The notes under the pieces are model-generated. The model did not search any database. It had not been told where the DNA came from and worked only from the letters and a program-made list of their open reading frames with translations. From contig JAUXAU010000025.1 in assembly GCA_030619765.1 (NCBI GenBank), forward strand, positions 1-38,333: a stretch of 38,333 nucleotides of DNA, written 5' to 3'. A program made the translations under genes and the position numbers. The stretch comes from Thermoplasmatota archaeon (GTDB taxonomy: Archaea; Thermoplasmatota; E2; DHVEG-1). Position 1 is the first letter of the stretch. Every line of letters starts with the position of its first letter. Shown here one piece after another: positions 1-8,004 of the stretch.

Positions 1-676
1 CCATAGCATTTTTATGATCTACCAATGCTTGAAGTTGTGTTTCAAACTTTTCAGGGGTTATTATGACCATATCATAGATATCAGGAAATATCACAGGGTT
101 TTTGGGTGGTTGATATGTGACGTCGATGTCAATACTGTTTGTAACATATATGGTGTTTTCTACTGGTGCATATTGAATTGGATAGCATCGTACAGTTAGG
201 TAGATAACATGATCATTATCTTTTAAACCAACACCTGTTCTAACAACATACCTTTCTTCTGGATAGAGTTCACTACTAGAATAGACTTTTTCATCTATTA
301 TATCTTTTGAAAGTTTTTTGGATTCCATTTCACTGGCTAACAAAGGAACTGGTTCTGGTGAAGGCATGATCTTTTTTGATAAAACTTGTTTGTTTATTTC
401 AGAAAAAGTCACGACTACATCATCAATCTTTGTTCCTAATGGAAATGTATAAACCTTTGTTACAACCGGCAACATAGGTTTTCCAGTATCCAAAAGCATT
501 GATGTTGCTTCCTTAAAGTCTACAGTTAAATAATTGTCTTTCTCTTTAAAAATCGGTGCTGAGAGCAGCACAGAGTCTTGGTTTCCTAGTTTTTCATCGG
601 CTTCAGTTACAGCAACAGCTCCAAGTCCACTTAGGACTAACACTACTAGTACTAATATTGGTATTATTTTCTTCAT
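1..676 (-). CDS. Gingipain-like C25 family peptidase, N-terminal part (runs off the window)
   Basis: The frame is open from an ATG at 676 down to the window edge (about 225 codons), so the C-terminal part is missing. The first ~23 residues form a signal peptide with a hydrophobic core (IPILVLVVLVLSGLGAV). The next ~180 residues resemble a C25 propeptide, with GKPMLPVVTKVYTFPLGTKI, ELYPEE and a later strand IDVTYQPP. The end of the visible sequence, YDMVIITPEKFETQLQALVD, matches the start of the C25 catalytic domain. The complete C25 protein at 29701-32376 has the same order: a GEPSLPVKF-like segment, then ALYPS, then YDYVIITTT. The catalytic His and Cys would lie beyond the edge. It is probably exported and degrades extracellular protein. 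The family call is fairly secure; activity cannot be judged. Confidence 0.8.
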   Translation of the reverse strand, partial: MKKIIPILVLVVLVLSGLGAVAVTEADEKLGNQDSVLLSAPIFKEKDNYLTVDFKEATSMLLDTGKPMLPVVTKVYTFPLGTKIDDVVVTFSEINKQVLSKKIMPSPEPVPLLASEMESKKLSKDIIDEKVYSSSELYPEERYVVRTGVGLKDNDHVIYLTVRCYPIQYAPVENTIYVTNSIDIDVTYQPPKNPVIFPDIYDMVIITPEKFETQLQALVDHKNAM

Positions 677-786
677 ATATTATCCCAATATATACTATAA
701 CTCTATACTATTTAAATTTAACTATATATCTTAAATATATCTTAAAAAAACAAAAAATAAAAAAAGAGAGAGGATTGTTGATTTTA

Positions 787-2289
787 TTATATCAGTACCC
801 GGAAGAGTATTATCCTACCGCTTCTAATAGTCTCATCAGATGATCCCTCAGCACATTCTGCAGCAACTGTTATCTCAGGCATTGGAGTAATAATACCAAG
901 TCCAATTCCCATTGGTCCAAAGGTTACGTTTGCTGATTGGCCAGGAACTAGAGTACCCAAATCGCCTGAATCCGTCTTTGGGATTATTATAAGACCACCT
1001 TCAATAGTAATATCATACTCAACATCAGTAGCGTCAGCATTTCCGACGTTTTTGATAACAACGGTTATACCCTTTCCACCAGTGACAGATTCGATTGTAA
1101 GTGTTGGCTCTGCAGCTCCAGGGGTATATTTGTACATTCCACCGGTAAATTCATCGACATTAAAATTACCAGCCCATCCAATTTCGCCTTCTACCCAAGT
1201 CGTACCCCACAGTTGAATACCTTCCACGTCTAGCCATGATATCCAAGAATGACCACCATCAAAGCTGTAAGTAGCCCCGTTGTTTTCAGGAGCACCTGTT
1301 TGTACACCAGTGCTTACATACATATTATCTGTACCGGGAACATAGTCAAAATCAGCACCATGACACTTACCAGTATATTCAACGAGCGGCCAAGTCTCTC
1401 CACCATCTGAAGTTTCAGCTAAAACTGCATCTTCAAAATTCTTATCCATAGCTAAACCGTTATTTGCATCTTTGAAACGGATGTCTACATATGAACCAGC
1501 ATCAAATGGAGTATCTGCAACTGTCCAAGTATAACCTCTATCAGTTGATTTGAAGACACGTAGAGGGTATGCATTTTGAGTACCCCACCAGACAATATCC
1601 CCAACAACATCATAATATCCAACAGTACCATACTCTCCAGATAAGGGAGCGGGTATATTTTCTGTAGGAACTCTGATCCAGTTATCGCCGCCATCAGTGG
1701 TAGTATACATTTCATAATATCCATCAACAGGATCACCCTGACACCAGCCATCATTTTCATTCCAGAAATGAACGATATTCGGGAATGCACCAGTACCATT
1801 GAAAGCTGCAGTATCTTGACGTACCCAGGTATCTCCACCATCGCTAGTTTTCCAAATACCTTGTGGATCACCCGAATGGATTGGAGCCCATGCTGTATTT
1901 TCATCTAATGCAAAAATCATAGCAGTATCTCCGTCACTTGGTGCTGTATCGATTACATCTGCCTCCCATAGATCGCCACCATTTATTGTTCTGGTAAATT
2001 CTTGAACCGGAAGATCCGCTCCACTGCCATCATATCCGACAGCCCAAACAATATTTTCATCTACAGCATGCATGTAATGAATGCCTCTACTAGCTTCCCA
2101 AAAACCAGATGCTTGTTCTATCCATCCCCCATCCCTACCTAAGGGATTATCCATGGAACTATCACTTTTTGCTATAGATAGTGTTTTCGTGTTCGCGAAT
2201 GCTGCTGCCCCTGGCATTACTAGCGCAAGGGCGATGCCTATGACTACAGCTGCCTCTAAAATCATCTTTGTTTTACTTATTTTTTTCAT
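787..2289 (-). CDS. Secreted Asp-box (BNR/sortilin-like) beta-propeller protein with CARDB-like C-terminal domain
   Basis: This 500-residue exported protein has an N-terminal signal peptide (residues ~8-32, AAVVIGIALALVMPGAAAFA). About six Asp-box repeats follow at residues ~85-345, including INGGDLWEAD, TSDGGDTWVRQ, TTDGGDNWIRV, STDRGYTWTVA, SDGGETW and SFDGGHSWIS. Such repeats form the propeller seen in sialidase, sortilin and Ycf48-like proteins; sialidase catalytic residues were not identified. The last ~100 residues form a beta-rich CARDB-like domain (VIKNVGNADATDVEYDITIE) ending in a hydrophobic strand (GRIILFRVLI), also present in three other secreted proteins here. A GGGGGAACC sequence lies just before the ATG. 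It is likely a cell-surface binding protein; ligand unknown. Confidence 0.82.
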   Translation of the reverse strand: MKKISKTKMILEAAVVIGIALALVMPGAAAFANTKTLSIAKSDSSMDNPLGRDGGWIEQASGFWEASRGIHYMHAVDENIVWAVGYDGSGADLPVQEFTRTINGGDLWEADVIDTAPSDGDTAMIFALDENTAWAPIHSGDPQGIWKTSDGGDTWVRQDTAAFNGTGAFPNIVHFWNENDGWCQGDPVDGYYEMYTTTDGGDNWIRVPTENIPAPLSGEYGTVGYYDVVGDIVWWGTQNAYPLRVFKSTDRGYTWTVADTPFDAGSYVDIRFKDANNGLAMDKNFEDAVLAETSDGGETWPLVEYTGKCHGADFDYVPGTDNMYVSTGVQTGAPENNGATYSFDGGHSWISWLDVEGIQLWGTTWVEGEIGWAGNFNVDEFTGGMYKYTPGAAEPTLTIESVTGGKGITVVIKNVGNADATDVEYDITIEGGLIIIPKTDSGDLGTLVPGQSANVTFGPMGIGLGIITPMPEITVAAECAEGSSDETIRSGRIILFRVLI

Positions 2290-2483
2290 ATGGTTCCCCC
2301 TAAACTAATGTATTAGTTAAATAATATATAGCAACTAACGTATAAATGTTTTGTTCTATATATCAAACAGAATATAAAAAATTAAATACAATTACTCGCT
2401 TTCTCGATGATTAATTTGATAATTCTCTTATACAACAAAATTAAAATAAAAATATAAAAAAAAAGAGAGGGAGATTAGGTTTT

Positions 2484-3464
2484 TTACTTAATCCCAATTA
2501 CTAATATTCCAAGTACCAATCCTTCTTTTGTTTCTGTAATTTCATTTGCATTGGCTGCATTCGCTGTTATCTCTATAACTATTTTACCAAATCCAAAAAT
2601 CAGTCCTGAACTGATAGATTCTGCTGTGCCTGAGCCAAGTAGTGTTTTTGTGCCATCAATTGTTTTATCTATAAGCCCCAGTATGCCACCAGTTACATTC
2701 ATTGTATACTCTAGATTATTTGCATCAGCATCTCCAATGTTTTTGACTTCTGCTTTTACTCCAATTGGTCCTTTGACATTTAGGATGGCAAGCTCTGCCT
2801 TTCCTTCACCTTCTACGATTGCTCCCATACCCCAGTTTGAATCAATAGAGGGCTGCAGCTCTTGCCAGATATTATTCAAGTATATCCAATCGCCTTTTTC
2901 GTCAACAGCAGGGCCTGCATCGATGTATGCACAATGATCAGGCTCCCAAGATTCCCAAGAACAGGCAACCCAGATTTCATCATGATCCTCAATTGGAACA
3001 GGCGTAGTAAGGTCTACTCTCTCCCAACCTGCTGGCTCATCAAAATAATACGACTCATTTGTTATTTGCGTCCCTGGCTCCGTGGATGTTCCTTCACCAT
3101 AGATAATAATTTCTCCCCAATGTTCTGGTTCTTCATCACCTGAATGAGCAACCACTACTGCAATAAGATCCCAGCCAGCATACGCAGCAAGCTCATCTTG
3201 TGTCAATCTAATTGCACTCTTCCAATAAAATGGGGGTCCAGATCCACCTGAGATGCCAACAGCACTTGTAAGATCGCCAATATAATAAGATATTTCTTCT
3301 TCGCCTCGTTCGCCTTGTGGAGAGCTGCCGATAAATGTGTTTTCAATTACAGATAATGTTGTTTTTTCCGCTGTATCTGCTATCACAGCTGATGAAGATA
3401 TAACGAAAAATGCTGCGATAAGCAGAACTCCTGCCTTGCTCAATGTTTTCTTTCCAATTTTCAT
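2484..3464 (-). CDS. Secreted protein with jelly-roll-like body and CARDB-like C-terminal domain
   Basis: I place the start at the ATG at 3464, with AGGTGA five bases upstream, giving 326 residues. An upstream GTG at 3473 lies inside that ribosome binding site. A signal peptide covers residues ~1-30 (KAGVLLIAAFFVISSSAVIA). The middle (~45-215) is beta-rich, with WKSAIRLTQDELAAYAGWDL and GWERVDLTTPVPIEDHDEIW, a pattern seen in non-catalytic domains of secreted proteases and adhesins. I cannot name a precise family and see no catalytic motif. The last ~100 residues (ILNVKGPIGVKAEVKNIGDA onward) are homologous to the C-terminal domains of the proteins at 787-2289, 27639-29453 and 29701-32376. 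It is probably surface-exposed. Confidence 0.75.
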   Translation of the reverse strand: MKIGKKTLSKAGVLLIAAFFVISSSAVIADTAEKTTLSVIENTFIGSSPQGERGEEEISYYIGDLTSAVGISGGSGPPFYWKSAIRLTQDELAAYAGWDLIAVVVAHSGDEEPEHWGEIIIYGEGTSTEPGTQITNESYYFDEPAGWERVDLTTPVPIEDHDEIWVACSWESWEPDHCAYIDAGPAVDEKGDWIYLNNIWQELQPSIDSNWGMGAIVEGEGKAELAILNVKGPIGVKAEVKNIGDADANNLEYTMNVTGGILGLIDKTIDGTKTLLGSGTAESISSGLIFGFGKIVIEITANAANANEITETKEGLVLGILVIGIK

Positions 3465-3715
3465 ATTTTTCACCTATATATCTACTATTATATGGGTATT
3501 TTTTTATGCCTAAACCTAAAGGCAATAAATTTTTCCCCCAGTATGTTTAACTATATAATTTCATCTACTTAAATGTTTCGTATATTATATTATTAAAACT
3601 ACATAGTGTTAAAGAATAACAATTTCATAATGATGATAAAACATACATACGTATATTAAAACTAAACACAGAGATGTAAAACTGCGATTAAATCTAAAAA
3701 ATTTAAAGTTTTATT

Positions 3716-4369
3716 CTACCCAGAAAATAATTTTGCTACTTTATTTACCTGATCTTTATGGGCCATAACAGTTACCTTATCCCCTGAAAATAATTCCACA
3801 TCATCAGTAGGAATTATAAATCTATGATCCCGTTCTATTGCAACGATCAAACTTTTTTTAGGTAACCCAATTTTCTTAATAGTTTTTCCTGAAAGAGAGG
3901 ATTCAGTAGATATAGGTAATCGGAATATCTCAGCATATTCTCCAACATTCATATATTCTTCAATAGTTGGATGTTTTATTGATTTATAGAGGCTTTCTGC
4001 CATAACAATATCAGGACTCTTTACCATCTTTACTGATTTTTCCATGTATAAAGGCTTACTTTCCTCTTGATTTACCACTGAAACAAGGTGTTTAACCCCT
4101 TTGTTTTTTGCAAGAGAGCAAACCAAAAGATTTGTAGCGTCATCATTAGTGGTAGTTACCAGGACATCAGCCTTTTTTATTTCTGATTCATCCAGTGTTT
4201 CCTCTTGTGTGGCGTCTGCATTTATTGCTACGGCATCATATTTTCTAGCTATTTCTTCACATTTTGCTTGATCTTTGTCAATGACAATGACATTATGATG
4301 TCCATCTTTAAGTGCAAGTTCAGTTAGTCTTTGTCCAATGCCACGTGCTCCAACAATTACTATATACAT
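3716..4369 (-). CDS. TrkA/KtrA-type RCK regulatory subunit of K+ transport
   Basis: This 217-residue cytoplasmic protein has the two-domain TrkA layout. Residues 1-~125 form a Rossmann TrkA-N domain with the nucleotide motif VGARGIG near the start, the acidic strand end VIVIDKD, and NADATQEETLDE. Residues ~135-217 form a TrkA-C domain (LSGKTIKKIGLPKKSLIVAI ... FSGDKVTVMAHKDQVNKVAK). Such proteins bind NAD(H) or nucleotides and gate a membrane Trk/Ktr channel; no channel gene is next to it. GAGGAGT lies before the ATG. It stands alone, with a 240-bp gap on one side and the recombinase island on the other. One-domain-pair proteins of about 220 residues are usual for KtrA-like forms. Confidence 0.9.
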   Translation of the reverse strand: MYIVIVGARGIGQRLTELALKDGHHNVIVIDKDQAKCEEIARKYDAVAINADATQEETLDESEIKKADVLVTTTNDDATNLLVCSLAKNKGVKHLVSVVNQEESKPLYMEKSVKMVKSPDIVMAESLYKSIKHPTIEEYMNVGEYAEIFRLPISTESSLSGKTIKKIGLPKKSLIVAIERDHRFIIPTDDVELFSGDKVTVMAHKDQVNKVAKLFSG

Positions 4370-4977
4370 TTGGACTCCTCAAGTTAGGTTATCTGCGGGG
4401 GTAAATCCATGATTGGTATTAAACTTTTTGTTGAATTTAACCTAAAATGGTTATTTAATAAAGTAGATAGCAGTACTAAGTTAATTAAATAACCCTTAAG
4501 ATTAAATTTAAGTTTGAGTTAAATTATGTTAGTACAAAATCGTCTAGCAATTTTTCATGATAATTATTATCACTAAAAATATGTGTTATAATGAATAATA
4601 ATAATTTTGTTGGTTTTAAATGAAAGCATTATATTGTTAACCTAGTATCTAAATAAGGTTAATTAGTTAAGATAAAAGCTTAAATTTACATATCGTGCTA
4701 AAATGTATCATTATTTTAGTGTGAAATATTATCACACAATATTGAGTGATAAAATCTAGCATTGATAGTAAATATATTGATAGATAAACTCTAGCACAAC
4801 TATTATGAAATGAATAAAAATAATAAAATTAGGCTCCTAGACTAACAAACAATAATAGATTTGTCCAAAACAGCATAAGAATAAAAATGCTCGGATACAA
4901 AATTTTAATTGCCATATTATTAACAGGAGAAAGTAAGGAGTCTCGTGAAGTAAATATCTGTTATTTTAACCTCCTTT
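4370..4977. other. AT-rich intergenic stretch at the 3' side of the recombinase genes
   Basis: No convincing coding region is seen in these ~600 bases, which are AT-rich even for this window. The stretch contains three copies of CTAGCA (4544, 4756, 4791) and a related TGCTA at 4696. The mirror form TGCTAG and more TGCTA elements occur on the other side of the recombinase genes (6687-6800). GTTAA-type motifs are also scattered on both sides. These may be recombinase or regulator sites, but in such AT-rich DNA chance occurrence cannot be excluded. Confidence 0.4.
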
Positions 4978-5009
4978 TTTATCAACTACGGTAGACCGAA
5001 GTTGATAAA
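4978..5009. repeat. 32-bp symmetric site with AG centre, candidate serine-recombinase recombination site
   Basis: The left arm TTTATCAACT (4978-4987) and right arm AGTTGATAAA (5000-5009) are exact inverted copies. Inside them, CGGT (4989-4992) and ACCG (4995-4998) are again exact inverted copies, with a single A/A mismatch between the two arm pairs. The centre is the dinucleotide AG. Fifteen-base arms around a 2-bp non-palindromic core are what a serine recombinase crossover site looks like. The site lies 22 bp beyond the stop of the HNH/recombinase-domain gene. As a terminator it is odd: the T-run is on the wrong side for the minus-strand operon. A cruciform or RNA hairpin is the alternative. 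Confidence 0.5.
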
Positions 5010-5031
5010 CAGGGGATAAAATTTAAAAATT

Positions 5032-5793
5032 TTAGTCTAAATCAAGATTTGCTGGTTTTCCACCTTGTTTCTCAATAATTTTTTGAACCTCGTTAAATGA
5101 ATTTAATTCTACAATGCTCCTTTGTTGCCCTTTAGATATTATGTCGTTCCATTTTAGATATCCGCAATACAGTGGATTCTTAAGTATCGTAGAAATGGTC
5201 TTTTTCGCCCAAACACCCCCCTTTTTCGTTGGAATTTTTGCCATGTTCAGCATTTTTACAATTTCACCCATACTTCTTCCAGATAAGTACCAAGAATAAA
5301 TGTCTTTTACAATCTTAGCTTCATCGAGAATTATTCTCAATTCTCCATTTATATAATCATATCCGAATGGTATGTTGAATCCAGCATGTCCTTTCTTTTT
5401 TACAGATTCACGCATGCCCTTTTTAACTGCATACACGTGTGAAGGTTTATTTACCTCTATTCTCTTTTTTAGGGCATTGTAGTCAAAACCCAACTCTTTA
5501 CTTAAAGATCGTGTTGCTTCTTCTTCGTTTTTAGCATTGTAGTGTTTTATCATTTCTTTAATTGAAGCAAATTTTAGGAAATAATTTATTAGTAGAAAAG
5601 GATCCTGCGGAGCAATATTATGACAATTATGACATAGCACAATGCAATTATCAAGTGTGGATTTTCCGCCCAATTTAACAGGAGTAATATGGTGAAATTC
5701 GAGATCTCTTTCAGACCAACATCTTTCACAACGGTGATCTGTCCTTTGTAATGCAAGTTTTTTCACGAGACTATGAAAATCATTCTCCCTCAT
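5032..5793 (-). CDS. HNH endonuclease fused to a serine-recombinase DNA-binding domain
   Basis: The 253-residue protein has two parts. Residues ~15-62 form an HNH nuclease finger: CERC, then EFHHITPVKLGGKSTLDN, then CHNCHN, giving the paired Cys-x2-Cys zinc ligands and the His-His, Asn and His of the fold. A helical linker follows (~75-125). Residues ~140-245 form a Recombinase domain (pfam PF07508 type), with GFNIPFGYDYINGELRIILD, KIPTKKGGVWAKKTISTILK and NPLYCGYLKWND. No resolvase catalytic domain is present. The same Recombinase domain ends the neighbouring serine recombinase, 15 bp upstream in the same operon. A GAGGAAATT ribosome binding site precedes the ATG. I infer a nuclease directed to the recombinase's target DNA, perhaps homing-like. 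Confidence 0.85.
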   Translation of the reverse strand: MRENDFHSLVKKLALQRTDHRCERCWSERDLEFHHITPVKLGGKSTLDNCIVLCHNCHNIAPQDPFLLINYFLKFASIKEMIKHYNAKNEEEATRSLSKELGFDYNALKKRIEVNKPSHVYAVKKGMRESVKKKGHAGFNIPFGYDYINGELRIILDEAKIVKDIYSWYLSGRSMGEIVKMLNMAKIPTKKGGVWAKKTISTILKNPLYCGYLKWNDIISKGQQRSIVELNSFNEVQKIIEKQGGKPANLDLD

Positions 5794-5808
5794 AATTTCC
5801 TCAACCTT

Positions 5809-6645
5809 TTAATGATTAGGGATCGTGAATATCTTTGAGTTATGACATGTCTTAGTATTTCTTTTTTGTCTCAATTCTTGAATTTCATTGAACGTATCTC
5901 TATCTACTATCGGATCATGGTCACCAGGATTTAAGTAGTCTTCCCAGTGAAGGAATCCACAATAAAGGGGATTTTTCAAAATCATAGAAACTGTTTGAGA
6001 TCCCCATATTTTATTTTGTTTTGTCGGAATACTTTTTGAGTTAAGTATGTCTGCAATTTTTTTCATACTTAATTCATTAAGATACATCTGGAAAATATTT
6101 TTTACCTGTTTTGCTTCATCTTCATTTACGAGTAATTTTCCATCCACATAATCATAACCATATGGTATGTTAAAACCTAGCACACCACCATTTGTTCGTG
6201 CTTTTTGTTCCATGCCGACATAGACACGTTCACCGATTTGTTCAGATTCAAGTTGGGCTATTCTTTGAATGATATCCATGACGAATCTTCCCATGGCTGT
6301 TGAGGTATCCAGAGATTCTGTCATTGAAACAAATTCTTTCTCCTCTTTTTTGAGGTGTTCCATCATAAGCATGAAATTCTTGGAATTTCGATGGATACGA
6401 TCCATTTTGATGACGAGAAGCGTGTCCCATTTGTCCATTTCGTCCATCATTCTAATGTATGCAGGTCGTTTGATAGTCCTTCCAGAGTGGCCATCATCAA
6501 TGTACTCTCCCCCCATAACCCAATCTCGGGCTTTACAGTAAGATCTAAGTTTGTCAAGCTGTGCATCCAGAGAGAATCCTTCTTTGGCCTGATCTTCAGT
6601 TGATACTCTAGTATAAATTGCAACTCTAACAGGTTCTGCATCCAT
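5809..6645 (-). CDS. Serine recombinase (resolvase plus Recombinase domain), short form
   Basis: Residues ~6-145 form a resolvase catalytic domain: the nucleophile is probably Ser15 in YTRVSTEDQ, followed by YIDDGHSGRTIKRPAY and the arginine-bearing IKMDRIHRNSKNF, then the long helix QRIAQLESEQIGERV. Residues ~160-265 form the Recombinase DNA-binding domain (VLGFNIPYGYDYVDGKLLV, MILKNPLYCGFLHWEDY). At 278 residues it stops soon after that domain. Large serine integrases (450-600 residues) add a zinc ribbon and coiled coil, which are absent here. The protein probably performs site-specific strand exchange, moving or inverting DNA. It is the first gene of a two-gene operon with the HNH fusion. 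The truncation may be native, since the partner ends at the same place. Confidence 0.88.
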   Translation of the reverse strand: MDAEPVRVAIYTRVSTEDQAKEGFSLDAQLDKLRSYCKARDWVMGGEYIDDGHSGRTIKRPAYIRMMDEMDKWDTLLVIKMDRIHRNSKNFMLMMEHLKKEEKEFVSMTESLDTSTAMGRFVMDIIQRIAQLESEQIGERVYVGMEQKARTNGGVLGFNIPYGYDYVDGKLLVNEDEAKQVKNIFQMYLNELSMKKIADILNSKSIPTKQNKIWGSQTVSMILKNPLYCGFLHWEDYLNPGDHDPIVDRDTFNEIQELRQKRNTKTCHNSKIFTIPNH

Positions 6646-6862
6646 CCAAATGTTATTAGGAAATTTGTATTTATAATATTATCGTGTGCTATACATTATC
6701 TATCGCTAAAAATATTGGTTGTATGCTAGACATAATTTAGCAATGAAATTATAATTGTTAGTATGTCCCACGTTAACACAAAAATCATTTGTTAATGCTA
6801 AACGTTAATAAGTTAAGTCTATAAATTAACAAAATTTATTTAGTTAACATTACTACTAAATA
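6646..6862. promoter_or_regulatory. Recombinase upstream region with clustered GTTAA and TGCTA motifs
   Basis: This 217-bp gap separates the recombinase start from the 3' end of the SRP19 gene. Between 6772 and 6848 it carries GTTAAC (6772), GTTAAT (6791), GTTAAT (6804), GTTAAG (6812), TTAAC (6826) and GTTAAC (6843). TGCTA-type elements occur at 6687, 6724 and 6797. The clustering in one promoter region suggests an operator or recombinase accessory sites, but no exact period is visible and the DNA is AT-rich. Confidence 0.35.
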
Positions 6863-7141
6863 TCATCCGAGGCGGTTAGCAATCTGCACCAAAAGTTTGC
6901 TTTTTGCATCTTTTTTATCAATTAAGATTCTTCCATCTTTTTTAAAAGGACGAGACGGATGTGAAGCAGATTTTTCCAAAATAGGGTTTAGACCCAGGGA
7001 TTTAGCAGCCTTTGCAATATCTTCAATAGAAGGTTTTTCGATAGCATATTTTTTAGAAATTTTCCTACCTTTTAGCCGAGAAAATGATTTGTCAAAATAA
7101 ATAGGCCAGATAACGTATTTATCTTCTCCTCTGGAGACCAT
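6863..7141 (-). CDS. srp19: Signal recognition particle 19 kDa subunit SRP19
   Basis: This 92-residue basic protein binds the archaeal 7S RNA and helps SRP54 assemble for co-translational targeting to the membrane. The family pattern is clear: YVIWPIYFDKSFSRLKGRKI at the N terminus, then KKYAIEKPSIEDIAKAAKSL, and a Lys/Arg-rich tail with HPSRPFKKDGRILI and KLLVQIANRL. The length is normal for archaea. It starts 15 bp after the S8e stop on the same strand, so the two are probably co-transcribed. No strong ribosome binding site is seen. The recombinase island begins immediately downstream. Confidence 0.93.
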   Translation of the reverse strand: MVSRGEDKYVIWPIYFDKSFSRLKGRKISKKYAIEKPSIEDIAKAAKSLGLNPILEKSASHPSRPFKKDGRILIDKKDAKSKLLVQIANRLG

Positions 7142-7156
7142 ATATAATCACAACGA

Positions 7157-7540
7157 TTATTTTGATATCAATATAGCGTTTATATTGCCACTCTGACCAG
7201 GTCTAGAGGTTATTTTTGCTTTTCCCAGTTTTGTGTCAATAATAGCTCCTTTATTCATTATGTTTCTTCGCACATAGTGGATATTCGCTGAGTTTTCTAC
7301 AACAGAGGTGATTTCTGCCTTAGTTGTTTTGTTAGTTTTTGGGTCAACTACGAAGGCATAATTAGTCGTCTTCGCTCTAATTTTTCTGTTGTTTCCCATA
7401 GTACGAACTTTTTTCAGTCTTGTCTCCCCAATAGTTGTTAGGTGTGCTTCTCTTCCTATCTCAAACTTTCTTTTACCTCTACCATATCGTATCCTTCGTC
7501 CGGTTTTGCTCCTTCTGGAGTCACCTTGCCATAGTGCCAT
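7157..7540 (-). CDS. rps8e: Small-subunit ribosomal protein S8e
   Basis: I place the start at the ATG at 7540 (MALWQGDSRRSKTGRRIRYG), the conserved beginning of archaeal S8e, giving 127 residues. The open frame continues upstream to 7678, but that extension (LLSYIIVGLQDVFFGLS) is hydrophobic and unlike S8e. Other family features are RGKRKFEIGREAHLTTIGE, VRTMGNNRKIRAKTTNYAFV and NIHYVRRNIMNKGAIIDTKL. The product is a basic 30S subunit protein specific to archaea and eukaryotes. SRP19 follows 15 bp downstream. Confidence 0.95.
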   Translation of the reverse strand: MALWQGDSRRSKTGRRIRYGRGKRKFEIGREAHLTTIGETRLKKVRTMGNNRKIRAKTTNYAFVVDPKTNKTTKAEITSVVENSANIHYVRRNIMNKGAIIDTKLGKAKITSRPGQSGNINAILISK

Positions 7541-7671
7541 TAGAAATCCGAATAGAGAAGCTATATTTAAAAGATATGTAAGAATGTAACTGGTCAGTCT
7601 TCTAAAGCAAACTTGAGATAAACCGAAAAATACATCTTGAAGTCCTACAATTATATAGCTCAATAGATTGG

Positions 7672-7936
7672 GTGCCAAGAGTACCTAAACAAGTAAAACA
7701 TTATATCTAAAAACTAGAACAGGAAATCAAAGAACTAAAAAGAGAATTAACGAGTATAAAAGAGGAGTTCGAGGAATATAAAAAGAGACGTCTAGAGCGT
7801 GGGAGTAAAAAATGGTAAACCTTACCTTTTCTAATCATCCACTTGGTTACAAACACCGAAGAAAACAAGAGCCAAAAAAGGTAATAAACCATATAAGATA
7901 AAAATATACAGACATAAATCTCTATATGCACATTAA
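7672..7936 (+). pseudogene. Decayed N-terminal fragment of an IS-type DDE transposase
   Basis: On the plus strand a GTG at 7672 opens VPRVPKQVKHYI, then a TAA (7708) stands where GAA is expected, and the same frame continues as a coiled coil (KLEQEIKELKRELTSIKEEF). The reading then shifts by +1 near 7799 to VGVKNGKPYLF, meets another TAA (7832), and continues with STWLQTPKKTRAKKGNKPYK and YRHKSLYAH. A coiled coil, then a GKPY segment, then a basic PKK...KGNKPYK segment fits the N terminus of IS66/ISNCY-like archaeal transposases. Two stops and a frameshift make it a relic; the catalytic part is missing. The family name is my recollection of the pattern. Confidence 0.5.
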
Positions 7937-8004
7937 TTTTATAGGAAGTGATGATCCTTTATACCATTATAGTTATAGGTTGATGAAAGTATAGTTTATC
8001 TTAC

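Noticed and set aside
787..2289. Sialidase activity for the Asp-box protein
   Set aside because: Asp boxes are structural; the arginine triad and the Asp, Glu and Tyr catalytic residues could not be identified.
7541..7678. N-terminal extension of the S8e frame up to 7678
   Set aside because: The extra residues are hydrophobic and unlike S8e, and the region overlaps the start of the transposase relic; the conserved S8e start is at 7540.
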